Translations under genes and position numbers: made by a program | In this document: positions 1 to 7,839 of the stretch, piece after piece | How positions within the stretch are numbered: position 1 is the stretch's first letter | Layout: the number at the start of each line of letters is the position of its first letter | The notes under the pieces: model-generated | The model's database searches: none | What the model saw: the letters and a program-made list of their open reading frames with translations, nothing else | Told to the model about the DNA's origin: nothing | Source of the DNA: Eubacteriales bacterium | GTDB taxonomy: Bacteria > Bacillota > Clostridia > Lachnospirales > Lachnospiraceae | Direction: 5' to 3' | Length of the DNA: 64,000 nt | Assembly (NCBI GenBank): GCA_030536855.1 | Contig: JAUNPK010000004.1 | Coordinates: forward strand, 43,429 to 107,428

Positions 1-126
1 GGATATCTGCCCTTTCTTACCGAACCTTTCCTTTAGTTCATCGCATAAACCACAATAATATGAGCGGTAAATATCAAATTCCTTGAATTTTAACTCCGGT
101 TTGTTTACAACCACATAACCATACAT
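1..126 (-). CDS. DUF5685-like protein, N-terminal fragment (runs off window)
   Basis: Minus-strand reading frame open to the left edge. It encodes the first 42 residues of a protein starting MYGYVVVNKPELKFKEF and containing YRSYYCGLCDELK. The aromatic/glycine start followed by a YRxYYCGLC motif is, from memory, typical of the DUF5685 family of clostridial cytosolic proteins of unknown function. I chose the ATG at 126 because AAGAGG lies about 9 nt upstream. An in-frame ATG at 159 has no ribosome-binding site. The family call rests on this short N-terminus only. Confidence 0.6.
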   Translation of the reverse strand, partial: MYGYVVVNKPELKFKEFDIYRSYYCGLCDELKERFGKKGQIS

Positions 127-240
127 AGGCCCATACCTCTTGTTGTTTTCGCTAATCATATAACACTGAACTAAAATTAGTCAACGCAACTTAAAAAAGC
201 TTTATAAATCTTTTATATTCTGTTAAGCAGTTTATTCACA

Positions 241-1383
241 TTAATGTATACTTCCACCCATTTTCTGCTTGTTGTCATACATATTTTTATCTGCCTCATT
301 AAACAGCTTAGTGGTGGATTTTTTATTAGTACCATCCACACGTGCATAACCGATGGCAATTGTAACTTCGTATTGAAGTTTTCTTCTGCTGCACTTTTCT
401 GCCACAATCGTTCTTATCTCTTTGATAAGATTATCCACATACTCTGATGAGGTATTATTCACTACAAATGCAAACTCATCTCCTCCGATTCTTGCCACAA
501 ACAGGTTCTCGTCTGAGGCTATCTCTCTTAATCCGGCGGACACAATTTCAATAACCTTATCTCCCTCAGAATGTCCGTAAGTATCATTTATCTGTTTGAA
601 TTTATTTATGTCAAGAATAACCAGATACAGATTATTATCCTTCTCTGTAACCGCATCATAGGCATATTTTAAGTATACATCAAACCTTCTTCTGTTATTC
701 AGTCCCGACAACTCATCCGTGGTAACATTACCATGCTGGATATACACATAACATATTACGATGGCAATTGTATATGAAGGCCACAGGGTTGAAAGTCCGT
801 AGAACAATATCTGAATCATCGTACCAATAAAAGGCATTATTATGTAAATAATATATACGGCATATTTTTTATGCTCATACCCCGGAGATTTAACCAGCTT
901 TATTACAACCTCAACAAAGGCTATAAACACATGAACGAATGGAATCATGCTGACAATGAAAAAATATGGTTCCCTCGTATATATATTATTCTCCGTAAAT
1001 GTGAACACGAACTTTGTAAAAGGATTGGTGGCAATCAGAATAAACGCTACTGCTGTAGGAATCAATGCTGCCAGCTCCAGCTCTCTTCTTCTGGGAGCTT
1101 CAATTACCCTGAGACAATACATCATACTAAAAAAGCTCGGAGTCATTGCAAGAGTCCAATGTACATAATTGGCACCTATATTAAGAGCCCTTGCACCGTA
1201 AAATGTTCCACCATCGGCAACCCATGATAAACCATCGGAAATCAAGACAAAAATAAGTAATATAATAGAGCATTTAAAACATTTCTGTTCTTCCGAAAGA
1301 TAAGCAAGACGTGTTTTATCAAGTATTATAAATAATATAATTGCACATACAAAATCCAATTCTGTATAAATAAGCTGAGTCAT
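241..1383 (-). CDS. Membrane-anchored diguanylate cyclase (GGDEF domain)
   Basis: About 380 residues. The N-terminal ~220 residues contain six or seven hydrophobic segments, resembling the seven-helix sensory input modules of membrane GGDEF proteins. The C-terminal ~160 residues are a GGDEF domain with the substrate/metal region LVILDINKFKQINDTYGH and an intact active site ARIGGDEF, so it should make cyclic di-GMP from two GTP. The RxxD product-inhibition site normally just before GGDEF is absent: the aligned stretch is DENLFVAR. Output may therefore not be feedback-inhibited. I prefer the ATG at 1383, preceded by GGAATGGGG, over the in-frame ATG at 1395. The HD-GYP gene at 30989-32074 could provide the opposing activity. 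Confidence 0.88.
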   Translation of the reverse strand: MTQLIYTELDFVCAIILFIILDKTRLAYLSEEQKCFKCSIILLIFVLISDGLSWVADGGTFYGARALNIGANYVHWTLAMTPSFFSMMYCLRVIEAPRRRELELAALIPTAVAFILIATNPFTKFVFTFTENNIYTREPYFFIVSMIPFVHVFIAFVEVVIKLVKSPGYEHKKYAVYIIYIIMPFIGTMIQILFYGLSTLWPSYTIAIVICYVYIQHGNVTTDELSGLNNRRRFDVYLKYAYDAVTEKDNNLYLVILDINKFKQINDTYGHSEGDKVIEIVSAGLREIASDENLFVARIGGDEFAFVVNNTSSEYVDNLIKEIRTIVAEKCSRRKLQYEVTIAIGYARVDGTNKKSTTKLFNEADKNMYDNKQKMGGSIH

Positions 1384-1423
1384 ATTATTCCCCATTCCGT
1401 TTCTGCATATTTGGCTTCATTAT

Positions 1424-1444
1424 ATCACAAGCATAGCTTGTGAT
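1424..1444. repeat. Perfect 9-bp inverted repeat between GGDEF gene and tRNA-Lys
   Basis: ATCACAAGC, loop ATA, GCTTGTGAT. It is followed to about 1500 by a locally GC-richer stretch with several CTCGC/GCGAG-like words. It lies upstream of the GGDEF gene and about 190 bases downstream of the tRNA. No T-tract follows, so it is not an obvious terminator. Confidence 0.5.
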
Positions 1445-1572
1445 GGACATTCGCCGCTCGCCATGAACAAACTTCGCTTGCTCCGGCTCGCTAACGCTCA
1501 TTGTATCACATTACTTAAAACGATAATACCCCTGAAGATAAATCTATGCTTTGAAAGGTGAATTTAATCTTG

Positions 1573-1603
1573 CAAAAAAATAAAAGCCCCACAACCCGGC
1601 TCC
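1573..1603 (-). terminator. Possible terminator of tRNA-Lys
   Basis: On the minus strand a short AGCC/GGCT hairpin (1585-1601) is followed by TTTTATTTTTTT, about 30 nt after the tRNA 3' end. The stem is short, so confidence is moderate. Confidence 0.5.
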
Positions 1604-1631
1604 AATGACCAAATCATAAGACTTTTCCAAG

Positions 1632-1704
1632 TGCACCGCCAGGGGTTCGAACCCTGGACACCCTGATTAAGAGTCAGGTGCTCTACCAACTGAGCTAGCG
1701 GTGC
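1632..1704 (-). tRNA. tRNA-Lys (anticodon CTT)
   Basis: A 73-nt cloverleaf on the minus strand. The acceptor stem GCACCGC pairs with GCGGTGC and the discriminator is A. The D-arm contains AGCTCAGTTGGTAGAGC. The anticodon loop CTCTTAA sits on a CCTGA/TCAGG stem, and the T-arm contains GGTTCGAACCC. The loop gives anticodon CTT, reading AAG. The 3' CCA is not encoded. Confidence 0.97.
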
Positions 1705-1910
1705 GTTTTTATGTTGTCGTCACAAGGACAAGTGATATAATATCTCATTAAAACATCTTTTGCAATAGTTTTTTTGTATTTATTCAAGAACAATTTTAAG
1801 TTTTTACAATTTTTTTAATTTTTTTTTGCCTAAATACACTTTTTTTGCATCAGATAATGCGGTATTATAGTGTTAATTTATAATTTTATAAAAAATGATG
1901 GGAGATTTTT

Positions 1911-3197
1911 ATGACAGAAGAACATTCTACTGATTCTCTTTCGGATAAGAAAACATACTCAACAGATAATGTTGTCAAAGATACTATTGTTAAAGATACT
2001 GTTATCAATAAGAACCGTTTTCAGCCCAACAGCAAATATTTTACCATTATGATTTACGGTTTGATGTTTATTTTGTTATCCATTGTTCTGTTTAAGCTTA
2101 TTGGGGGCTTTGCAGAAACTATGAAAATAATCGGTAATTTCATCGATATTGTATCACCTTTTATTGTTGGGGCTTTTATTGCATTTATACTTTACCCCTT
2201 AGTTCGATTTTTTCAGCGTAAGTTTTTTTTTGGAACGCTTAAAATAAAGTCTGATAAAGCCGCAAAATGGTTAGCACTTATTTTAACTTACATCGTTGCC
2301 ATAGGTGTCATAGCCATACTTTTGGTATTTATTATTCCTCAGATATATAAAAGTATCTCCGATATTATCAATCAGCTTCCTGTGTGGTATCAGAATGTTA
2401 CTACATTTATAAATAATTTTGAGAGTAATCACGCAGACTGGACTTTCGTTGATTATAATGTAATTAACCAGCAGCTCGAATCCCTTTATCCTAAAATAAT
2501 CGATTATCTTACAGGGCTGGTTACAAATCTGATGCCTTATGTGGTAAATACATCTATTGCTATCTTAAAGGGTATTGTTAATTTTATTATTTCTATTATG
2601 GTTTCAATCTATATGATTTCAGACCATAAGAATATATTTTTCCACTTTAAACGCCTGCTTTATGCTGTATTTCCTATTAAAAAAGCCGATAAATGCAGAG
2701 AAATCGGTAAACAGTGCGGACATATTTTCCTTAACTTTATGTACGGAAAGGCTTTGGATTCCCTTATCATAGGTATTATATGCTTTATATGTATGATTAT
2801 ATTCCGTTTTCCTTACGCCGTTTTAATAAGTGTTATCGTTGGAATAACTAATATGATTCCATATTTTGGTCCATATATAGGCGGCATTCTGGGCGGAATT
2901 ATCATAGTTATTGTTAATCCAATCCAGGTAATTTTCTTTGCCATTATGATTCTTGTAATTCAGCAATTTGACGGACTCTTCCTTGGCCCAAAGATTCTTG
3001 GAGACAGCACCGGTCTTAAACCATTGTGGGTTATATTTGCAATCGTAGTTGGCGGCGGACTCTTTGGAGTTTTGGGAATGTTTTTGGGTGTACCATTTAT
3101 GGCAGTTATATGCTATATCCTCAACCTCACAGTAGAGCATTTCCTCAATAAGCGTAAGGTTACTGTTACACCTTATGAGTCCCCGGATAAAATGTAA
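1911..3197 (+). CDS. AI-2E-family transporter (PF01594-type permease)
   Basis: 428 residues. A charged, Thr/Asp/Lys-rich cytoplasmic N-terminus (~1-45) is followed by the AI-2E-family layout. Two or three membrane helices come first (near 47-70, 80-105, 123-150), then an amphipathic extracytoplasmic region, then a hydrophobic block from ~205. The C-terminal helices contain the family signature VGITNMIPYFGPYIG and a later GPKILGDSTGLKPLWVI motif. Members include exporters of autoinducer-2 and sodium/proton antiporters, so the substrate cannot be read from sequence. GGGAG lies 8 nt before the ATG. A bidirectional terminator follows. The gene opposes its neighbours and is not in an operon. Confidence 0.9.
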   Translation: MTEEHSTDSLSDKKTYSTDNVVKDTIVKDTVINKNRFQPNSKYFTIMIYGLMFILLSIVLFKLIGGFAETMKIIGNFIDIVSPFIVGAFIAFILYPLVRFFQRKFFFGTLKIKSDKAAKWLALILTYIVAIGVIAILLVFIIPQIYKSISDIINQLPVWYQNVTTFINNFESNHADWTFVDYNVINQQLESLYPKIIDYLTGLVTNLMPYVVNTSIAILKGIVNFIISIMVSIYMISDHKNIFFHFKRLLYAVFPIKKADKCREIGKQCGHIFLNFMYGKALDSLIIGIICFICMIIFRFPYAVLISVIVGITNMIPYFGPYIGGILGGIIIVIVNPIQVIFFAIMILVIQQFDGLFLGPKILGDSTGLKPLWVIFAIVVGGGLFGVLGMFLGVPFMAVICYILNLTVEHFLNKRKVTVTPYESPDKM

Positions 3198-3277
3198 TAT
3201 AAAGCAATATGTGATACGCAATATATGAGGTTCTGTATATGTGACGCTGTATATATGAGATGATATATAAGATGTGA

Positions 3278-3316
3278 AAAAGGCTCCCGAATAAAATTTT
3301 CGGAGCCTCTTTACAT
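3278..3316. terminator. Bidirectional rho-independent terminator
   Basis: Hairpin GGCTCC-CGA / TCG-GGAGCC at 3282-3307, with T-rich flanks on both strands. It sits between the convergent AI-2E-family gene and the PD-(D/E)XK gene. Confidence 0.85.
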
Positions 3317-3342
3317 TTTGTTGTAATTTACATTATTTAATT

Positions 3343-4464
3343 CTATTTGCCGGTATCATCCCCAGCATTGTTTTCCTGCAAAGCTTTCATCTTTGCAAGT
3401 TCAGCTTCCAGCTTGTCTGCCCTTGCTTTTTCTTTTGCCGCATCTGCTTTGAATTTCTCTATTTCCGCCTTAGACTTTGCTATTTCTTCCTTAGCTTCTT
3501 CAACCTCAATCTTCCACTGGTCAACCATCAGATTAATTGTATTTCTATCCATTATACTTAATGCTTCTGAAAACATTTTCAACACCTCCTCAGGTCTTTC
3601 CATATATTCACACATATCATGAAATATTGGTGATAATTCAGGAAATATCTTCTGAAGCTTATCCGCATCCTCCACGTTTTCTACCGAAAATAATGATAAG
3701 AACATCAATCTGTCCCTCTTCATCTTTTCTGTCGCTTCATTCCTATACTCTCTTTCATCGTAATCGTATTCTGTTATCTCTATATCACCATCTTTGATAT
3801 TAGGATATCTGTATTTCCTGAATGTGTCAAGACTGATTAAGTGGAACTCCTGCAAAAGTTCAATACCTATTTCTGTATTGAATCTTGTCTTTCCCACATG
3901 AAAATAATTCTTCTTATCAAGAGGACTTTTTAGTTTCGAACTGCTCTCCTCAAAAAATATAATAGTATGTACCTTTCTCATATTCTTATATGAAAACATT
4001 TCGTTCTGTCCCGAGAGCCTTCTGTATTGCCTCATTATCAAATCTGATGAATAGCAGGATATCCTTTCTGCCGGAAACATGTATGGTACCTTTTGGATTT
4101 CTATGTTTGCTACACTTCCATCCCCCATTCTCACTACCATATCCATGATAACCAAAGTTCCAATAAAACTGGAACTTTCTCTTTCAAGCACCTCAAGCAC
4201 TGTAACTTCCTGACCCAATATAGAACTTAACAATATGGAAAGTCTTCCCTTATGATTCTCCGGATTAAAAATTACCTGAAAAAATGGCTCATATAACAGT
4301 GGCAGTGTCTTTTTTCCTTTAAGATAATCATGAAACCTTTCTGACCACTCCTTATTTTCCATAAGCGATTCATATAGAACTTCATTTTTCTCTTTGCTTT
4401 TTATGATTTCTAAGGCTCTATCAAATCTCACAGAATTAAAATTATGATTCTCCCTACATTTCAT
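3343..4464 (-). CDS. PD-(D/E)XK nuclease family transposase-like protein
   Basis: 373 residues from the ATG at 4464. The central part, LLYEPFFQVIFNPENHK through DMVVRMGDGSVANIEIQKV and PYMFPAERISCYSSDLI, matches the PDDEXK_2/Rpn-like family. An Asp (DMVV) and the EIQK element would be the nuclease residues. These proteins were named as putative transposases and are related to Rpn recombination-promoting nucleases; their cellular role is unsettled. The last ~60 residues form a Lys/Glu/Ala-rich coiled coil. Start choice is uncertain: the frame stays open to a TTG at 4545, and the strongest ribosome-binding site (AGAGGAG, near 4492) instead serves a 4-codon ORF overlapping the 4464 ATG as TAATG. 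Strongly AT-rich DNA lies upstream. Confidence 0.72.
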   Translation of the reverse strand: MKCRENHNFNSVRFDRALEIIKSKEKNEVLYESLMENKEWSERFHDYLKGKKTLPLLYEPFFQVIFNPENHKGRLSILLSSILGQEVTVLEVLERESSSFIGTLVIMDMVVRMGDGSVANIEIQKVPYMFPAERISCYSSDLIMRQYRRLSGQNEMFSYKNMRKVHTIIFFEESSSKLKSPLDKKNYFHVGKTRFNTEIGIELLQEFHLISLDTFRKYRYPNIKDGDIEITEYDYDEREYRNEATEKMKRDRLMFLSLFSVENVEDADKLQKIFPELSPIFHDMCEYMERPEEVLKMFSEALSIMDRNTINLMVDQWKIEVEEAKEEIAKSKAEIEKFKADAAKEKARADKLEAELAKMKALQENNAGDDTGK

Positions 4465-4680
4465 TAAATACTGTACATCGATGTATTCTCCTCTCTGAAT
4501 ATTACAAATATGCATACTTATATTAATATATTTATCATATATCAATATTTATTTCAAGTATCATTATTATACTTATAATATATATTATAAGTATTAGAAA
4601 AATTATGCAGAGTTTTATATATCTATATAATTTTTATATTTTTACAGAGTATGCTCTAACTTAAAATTAGAGCAATACAT

Positions 4681-4818
4681 CTACTTGCAATTAATCATTT
4701 TACAGACTTCGTCCCATGAACGTCTGTATCTGACAAATCTATTGTTTATCTTCTTGTGACAAAATGCCATACATGACAATTTGTTAATAAATCTGCATCT
4801 GTTACATCTTTTGCCCAT
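4681..4818 (-). CDS. Small Cys-rich protein (45 aa), unknown function
   Basis: The short frame starts MGKRCNRCRFINKL and has six cysteines in 45 residues: CNRC, SCMAFC, then two near the C-terminus. It also has many Lys/Arg. GGGAGG lies 9 nt before the chosen ATG, a good ribosome-binding site, which is the main argument that it is real. The cysteine spacing suggests a small zinc-binding fold. I do not recognise a family. It is just downstream of trmB on the same strand (4951 to 4818), so the two may be co-transcribed. The frame could be extended to a TTG at 4905 but without convincing support. Confidence 0.45.
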   Translation of the reverse strand: MGKRCNRCRFINKLSCMAFCHKKINNRFVRYRRSWDEVCKMINCK

Positions 4819-4950
4819 AATCCAGGCCCTCCCATTTTTTATATATTTAGGCGTTTGCGAAACTCCTTTTTTGTTGCTGAACAGTTGTATCAACACCAAA
4901 TCCAATCACCCATAACTTATTATATTCAAAAAATGGAATAGGTTTCTGCT

Positions 4951-5589
4951 TTATCTGTCAGCCATTAATTTACATATAGGGTTTCCCATCTCTGAAAACT
5001 TCTCTTCATATTCTGTCATAACATTACCTTTATTCAGTGTCTCATCATTATGAAGGTCATATGTGCTGCATATAAGATTCCATCCGGCTTCTTTAACTTC
5101 CTCCAAAGAGAAATCAAACAATCCTACATTATCTGTCTTGAATTCTACTCTTCCTTCTTTTCTTAAGAACTGGTTATATCTTGCGAAAAATTGTCTTGAA
5201 GTCAGTCTTCTTTTCGCATGTCTGTCTTTTGGCCATGGATCTGAAAAATTAAGATAGATTCTGTCAACTTCATCTTTGTCAAACACTTCTGTTATATTTT
5301 CTGCATCCATTCTTATGAAGCGTAAATTCTCCAACTGTAACTCATCCTGTTTTTCCACAGCTCGAAGAAGCACACTGGAATACTTTTCTATTCCTATATA
5401 GTTAATATTGGGATTTAACCCGGCAAGAGTAGTAATAAACTTTCCCTTTCCCATACCAACCTCTATGTGGATTGGATTGCTGTTACCAAATACTTCCTTC
5501 CATGTTCCCTTCATTCCTTCAGGTTCTGTATATACATATTTATTTTCAACCATTATTTCCCTGGCTCCGGGTACATTTCTTAATCTCAT
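4951..5589 (-). CDS. trmB: tRNA (guanine-N7-)-methyltransferase TrmB
   Basis: 212 residues. S-adenosylmethionine-dependent methylation of G46 in the tRNA variable loop. The AdoMet-binding glycine loop IHIEVGMGKGKF and the family signature NFSDPWPKDRHAKRRLT are both present, as is the N-terminal MRLRNVPGA typical of clostridial TrmB. The length is normal for the family. I start at 5589, preceded by GGAATGGAGAAT. The in-frame ATG at 5601 lies inside that ribosome-binding site. Monocistronic or coupled with the small Cys-rich ORF downstream. Confidence 0.96.
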   Translation of the reverse strand: MRLRNVPGAREIMVENKYVYTEPEGMKGTWKEVFGNSNPIHIEVGMGKGKFITTLAGLNPNINYIGIEKYSSVLLRAVEKQDELQLENLRFIRMDAENITEVFDKDEVDRIYLNFSDPWPKDRHAKRRLTSRQFFARYNQFLRKEGRVEFKTDNVGLFDFSLEEVKEAGWNLICSTYDLHNDETLNKGNVMTEYEEKFSEMGNPICKLMADR

Positions 5590-5831
5590 AACATTCTCCA
5601 TTCCGCATATTCTTTAGCTTGTGAAAATATGAATTAACATATTTTTATGCTCTGACAAATTTTTACGCTAATAATTATTTTCACTTTAAAATTAATAACA
5701 TTGCTTTTATTTTATGTCAAACCTAAATTATTTTTATTATCATAAACATTCTGCATTCTGCTCATACTTTACTTTATCAGCCTTGTAGGCTAAAATAATC
5801 ACAGCAATCAGCTATAAGGAAGGTAATTAAA

Positions 5832-7262
5832 TTGAAAATCTCAATATTAAAATATACTAAAAAATATACCAGAAAATGCATAAGCGCAGTTACGGCAGTT
5901 ATTATTGCCTGTTCCATGGCAATGACGCCTGTCCTGGCAGAAAATAATACAACTGCTGCCGCAGCTACATCTGGTTCTACTTCTGCTTCTTCAACCACAG
6001 ACGATAATTTGCCTTGGCCAGAAGCTCCCGCTGTAACATGTGAAAGTGCAATACTTATCGATGCCGATACCGGTTCAATTCTATATGAAAAGGACTCAGC
6101 AAGAAAATGTTATCCTGCAAGTACAACTAAGATTCTTACAGGACTTCTCACTATTGAGAACTGTAATATGAATGATATAGTTACATTTTCCTCAAAAGCA
6201 GCTAATTCCATTAACCCTAATGAAGATGCCAATCTGGGTACTAAAACCGGGGAAAAATATACTGTAGAACAGGCTTTATACGCACTTCTCCTCTATTCAG
6301 CCAACGAAGTAGCCTACGGTCTGGCTGAGCAGGTTGCCGGTTCATTAGATGCCTTTGTTGAGATGATGAATAATAAAGTAAAGGAACTTGGTGCTATTAA
6401 TACGCATTTTTCCAATGCCAGTGGTTTGTATGACCCGAACCATTACACTACCGCTTATGATATGGCAATGATTGCAAGAGGCTGCTACAACAACTCTTCA
6501 TTTGTTAATATAGACTCGACTTATACAAGCTATACAATCCCTGCAACTAACGTCACATCCAGCCCAAGAACTTTCAGGCACAGACACAAAATGTTAAAAA
6601 ACAGAGAGTATTATTATGAATACTGCAAAGGTGGCAAAACCGGATTCACTGATGAATCCCTGTACACTCTTGTAACCTTTGCGGAAAAAGATGGTATGCG
6701 TCTGATATGTGTTGTATTCAGGTCTCCTGATGATGCAACAAGATTTGTTGATACTCGTTCTTTATTTGACTGGGGATTTAATAATTTTAAAAAATCAACA
6801 ACCAATAATACCAATGCAAGTTCACTGTATACAACTGATAATTACTATTCATCTGACGTATTTAGCGAAAAGAATCTTGATTTTGATCTTGGTGCATCCT
6901 TTATAACCATACCTAATTCAGGCTCAGCATCCAATGTTGTCATGGACATCAATGATGATTATGACATCACCAATGAAGATGGAATTCTCACGGCTCAGCT
7001 TGATTTTCTATATGGTAGCAACAAGGTTGGTAGCACAAAGCTGACTATCAGCAGTGATGATAATAAAGGATCATCTTCGTTGCCTTACAATGACACTGAA
7101 ACAAGTGTGTCCCATCCTATTCCTAAACGTTGCATTAAGATTAATGTATGGGTTATCGTTGCCGCAGGAGCCGGGATTCTGATTATTATCAATGTAATTG
7201 ATAATATAAAAATGTCTAAAAAACGCAACAGACATTACTCAAGAAGACGAATAAGATTTTAG
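5832..7262 (+). CDS. D-alanyl-D-alanine carboxypeptidase (peptidase S11, PBP5 type)
   Basis: 476 residues from a TTG start preceded by AAGGAAGG. The signal peptide (~1-36) ends in a PVLA cleavage site, and a short Thr/Ser/Ala-rich linker follows. The penicillin-binding S11 domain then shows all three catalytic motifs: S-T-T-K in YPASTTKIL, S-A-N in YSANEVAY, and K-T-G in GGKTGFT. It trims the terminal D-Ala from peptidoglycan stem peptides outside the membrane. The C-terminal region differs from the classical amphipathic PBP5 anchor: a strongly hydrophobic helix (VWVIVAAGAGILIIINVI) followed by a Lys/Arg-rich tail makes a true membrane anchor. Sporulation DacF-type function cannot be excluded. 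A strong terminator follows. Confidence 0.93.
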   Translation: MKISILKYTKKYTRKCISAVTAVIIACSMAMTPVLAENNTTAAAATSGSTSASSTTDDNLPWPEAPAVTCESAILIDADTGSILYEKDSARKCYPASTTKILTGLLTIENCNMNDIVTFSSKAANSINPNEDANLGTKTGEKYTVEQALYALLLYSANEVAYGLAEQVAGSLDAFVEMMNNKVKELGAINTHFSNASGLYDPNHYTTAYDMAMIARGCYNNSSFVNIDSTYTSYTIPATNVTSSPRTFRHRHKMLKNREYYYEYCKGGKTGFTDESLYTLVTFAEKDGMRLICVVFRSPDDATRFVDTRSLFDWGFNNFKKSTTNNTNASSLYTTDNYYSSDVFSEKNLDFDLGASFITIPNSGSASNVVMDINDDYDITNEDGILTAQLDFLYGSNKVGSTKLTISSDDNKGSSSLPYNDTETSVSHPIPKRCIKINVWVIVAAGAGILIIINVIDNIKMSKKRNRHYSRRRIRF

Positions 7263-7270
7263 TAATAATG

Positions 7271-7330
7271 AAACGGGGTGGTGAGAATGATGTGATTCCC
7301 CCAAATTCACTCATTCTCACTACCCCGTTT
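7271..7330. terminator. Long bidirectional terminator hairpin
   Basis: A 20-bp stem (7271-7290 with 7311-7330, one G-T mismatch) sits between the converging carboxypeptidase and fliS-like genes, with AAAC/GTTT at its base. The T-tract is weak, so it might work by stem strength alone. Confidence 0.75.
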
Positions 7331-7337
7331 ACAATAG

Positions 7338-7808
7338 CTATACCATAAATCCTCTGTTTCTCACAGGATCGCTCAGCATTTCGTTTCCGGCACCTCCCTT
7401 GGAATATGTTAATCCGGAATAGACCTTTTCTGTATTTTTCATCATAGGACCTGATGTATCCTGCTTACTTACCTCATAAAATGACATTCTGAGTTTTTTA
7501 AGAAGCTTATCCACTCTTAATACCTCATCTTTATCACAATTCACTTGAGCCTTCATAAGACTTCTCTTTACGTGATTATATATCTTATATAAATCCACAG
7601 ACAATTCATACTGCATATCCAATCCAACAATAAGCTTGTCTACAACCCTGATTGATTGCTGCACATTTTTCTTAAACTCATCTTCATTATCAGTTTCAAC
7701 AGATATTTTTAAATATTCTGATGCCATGTCATAAAGTATTACCACAAGTTCCGATCTGGAAGCCTGTGAAATCCTGTATGAAAATGTCTTAACTGTCTCT
7801 GTGTCCAT
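7338..7808 (-). CDS. fliS: Flagellar export chaperone FliS-like protein
   Basis: 156 residues. FliS binds the C-terminus of newly made flagellin and keeps it unfolded for export. The N-terminal SRSELVVILYDMASEYL, followed by helical segments with VVDKLIVGLDM and LYKIYNHVKRSLMKAQ, matches the four-helix FliS fold. It is immediately downstream of flagellin on the same strand (32-base gap), the usual arrangement for a chaperone and its client. The C-terminal ~30 residues (KGGAGNEMLSDPVRNRGFMV) extend beyond the usual FliS length. Start at 7808 follows GGAGATATTT; an ATG at 7820 overlaps that ribosome-binding site. Similarity is at fold level, so confidence is below that for flagellin. Confidence 0.72.
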   Translation of the reverse strand: MDTETVKTFSYRISQASRSELVVILYDMASEYLKISVETDNEDEFKKNVQQSIRVVDKLIVGLDMQYELSVDLYKIYNHVKRSLMKAQVNCDKDEVLRVDKLLKKLRMSFYEVSKQDTSGPMMKNTEKVYSGLTYSKGGAGNEMLSDPVRNRGFMV

Positions 7809-7839
7809 AAATATCTCCATCTAACTTATATTCTTTTCC

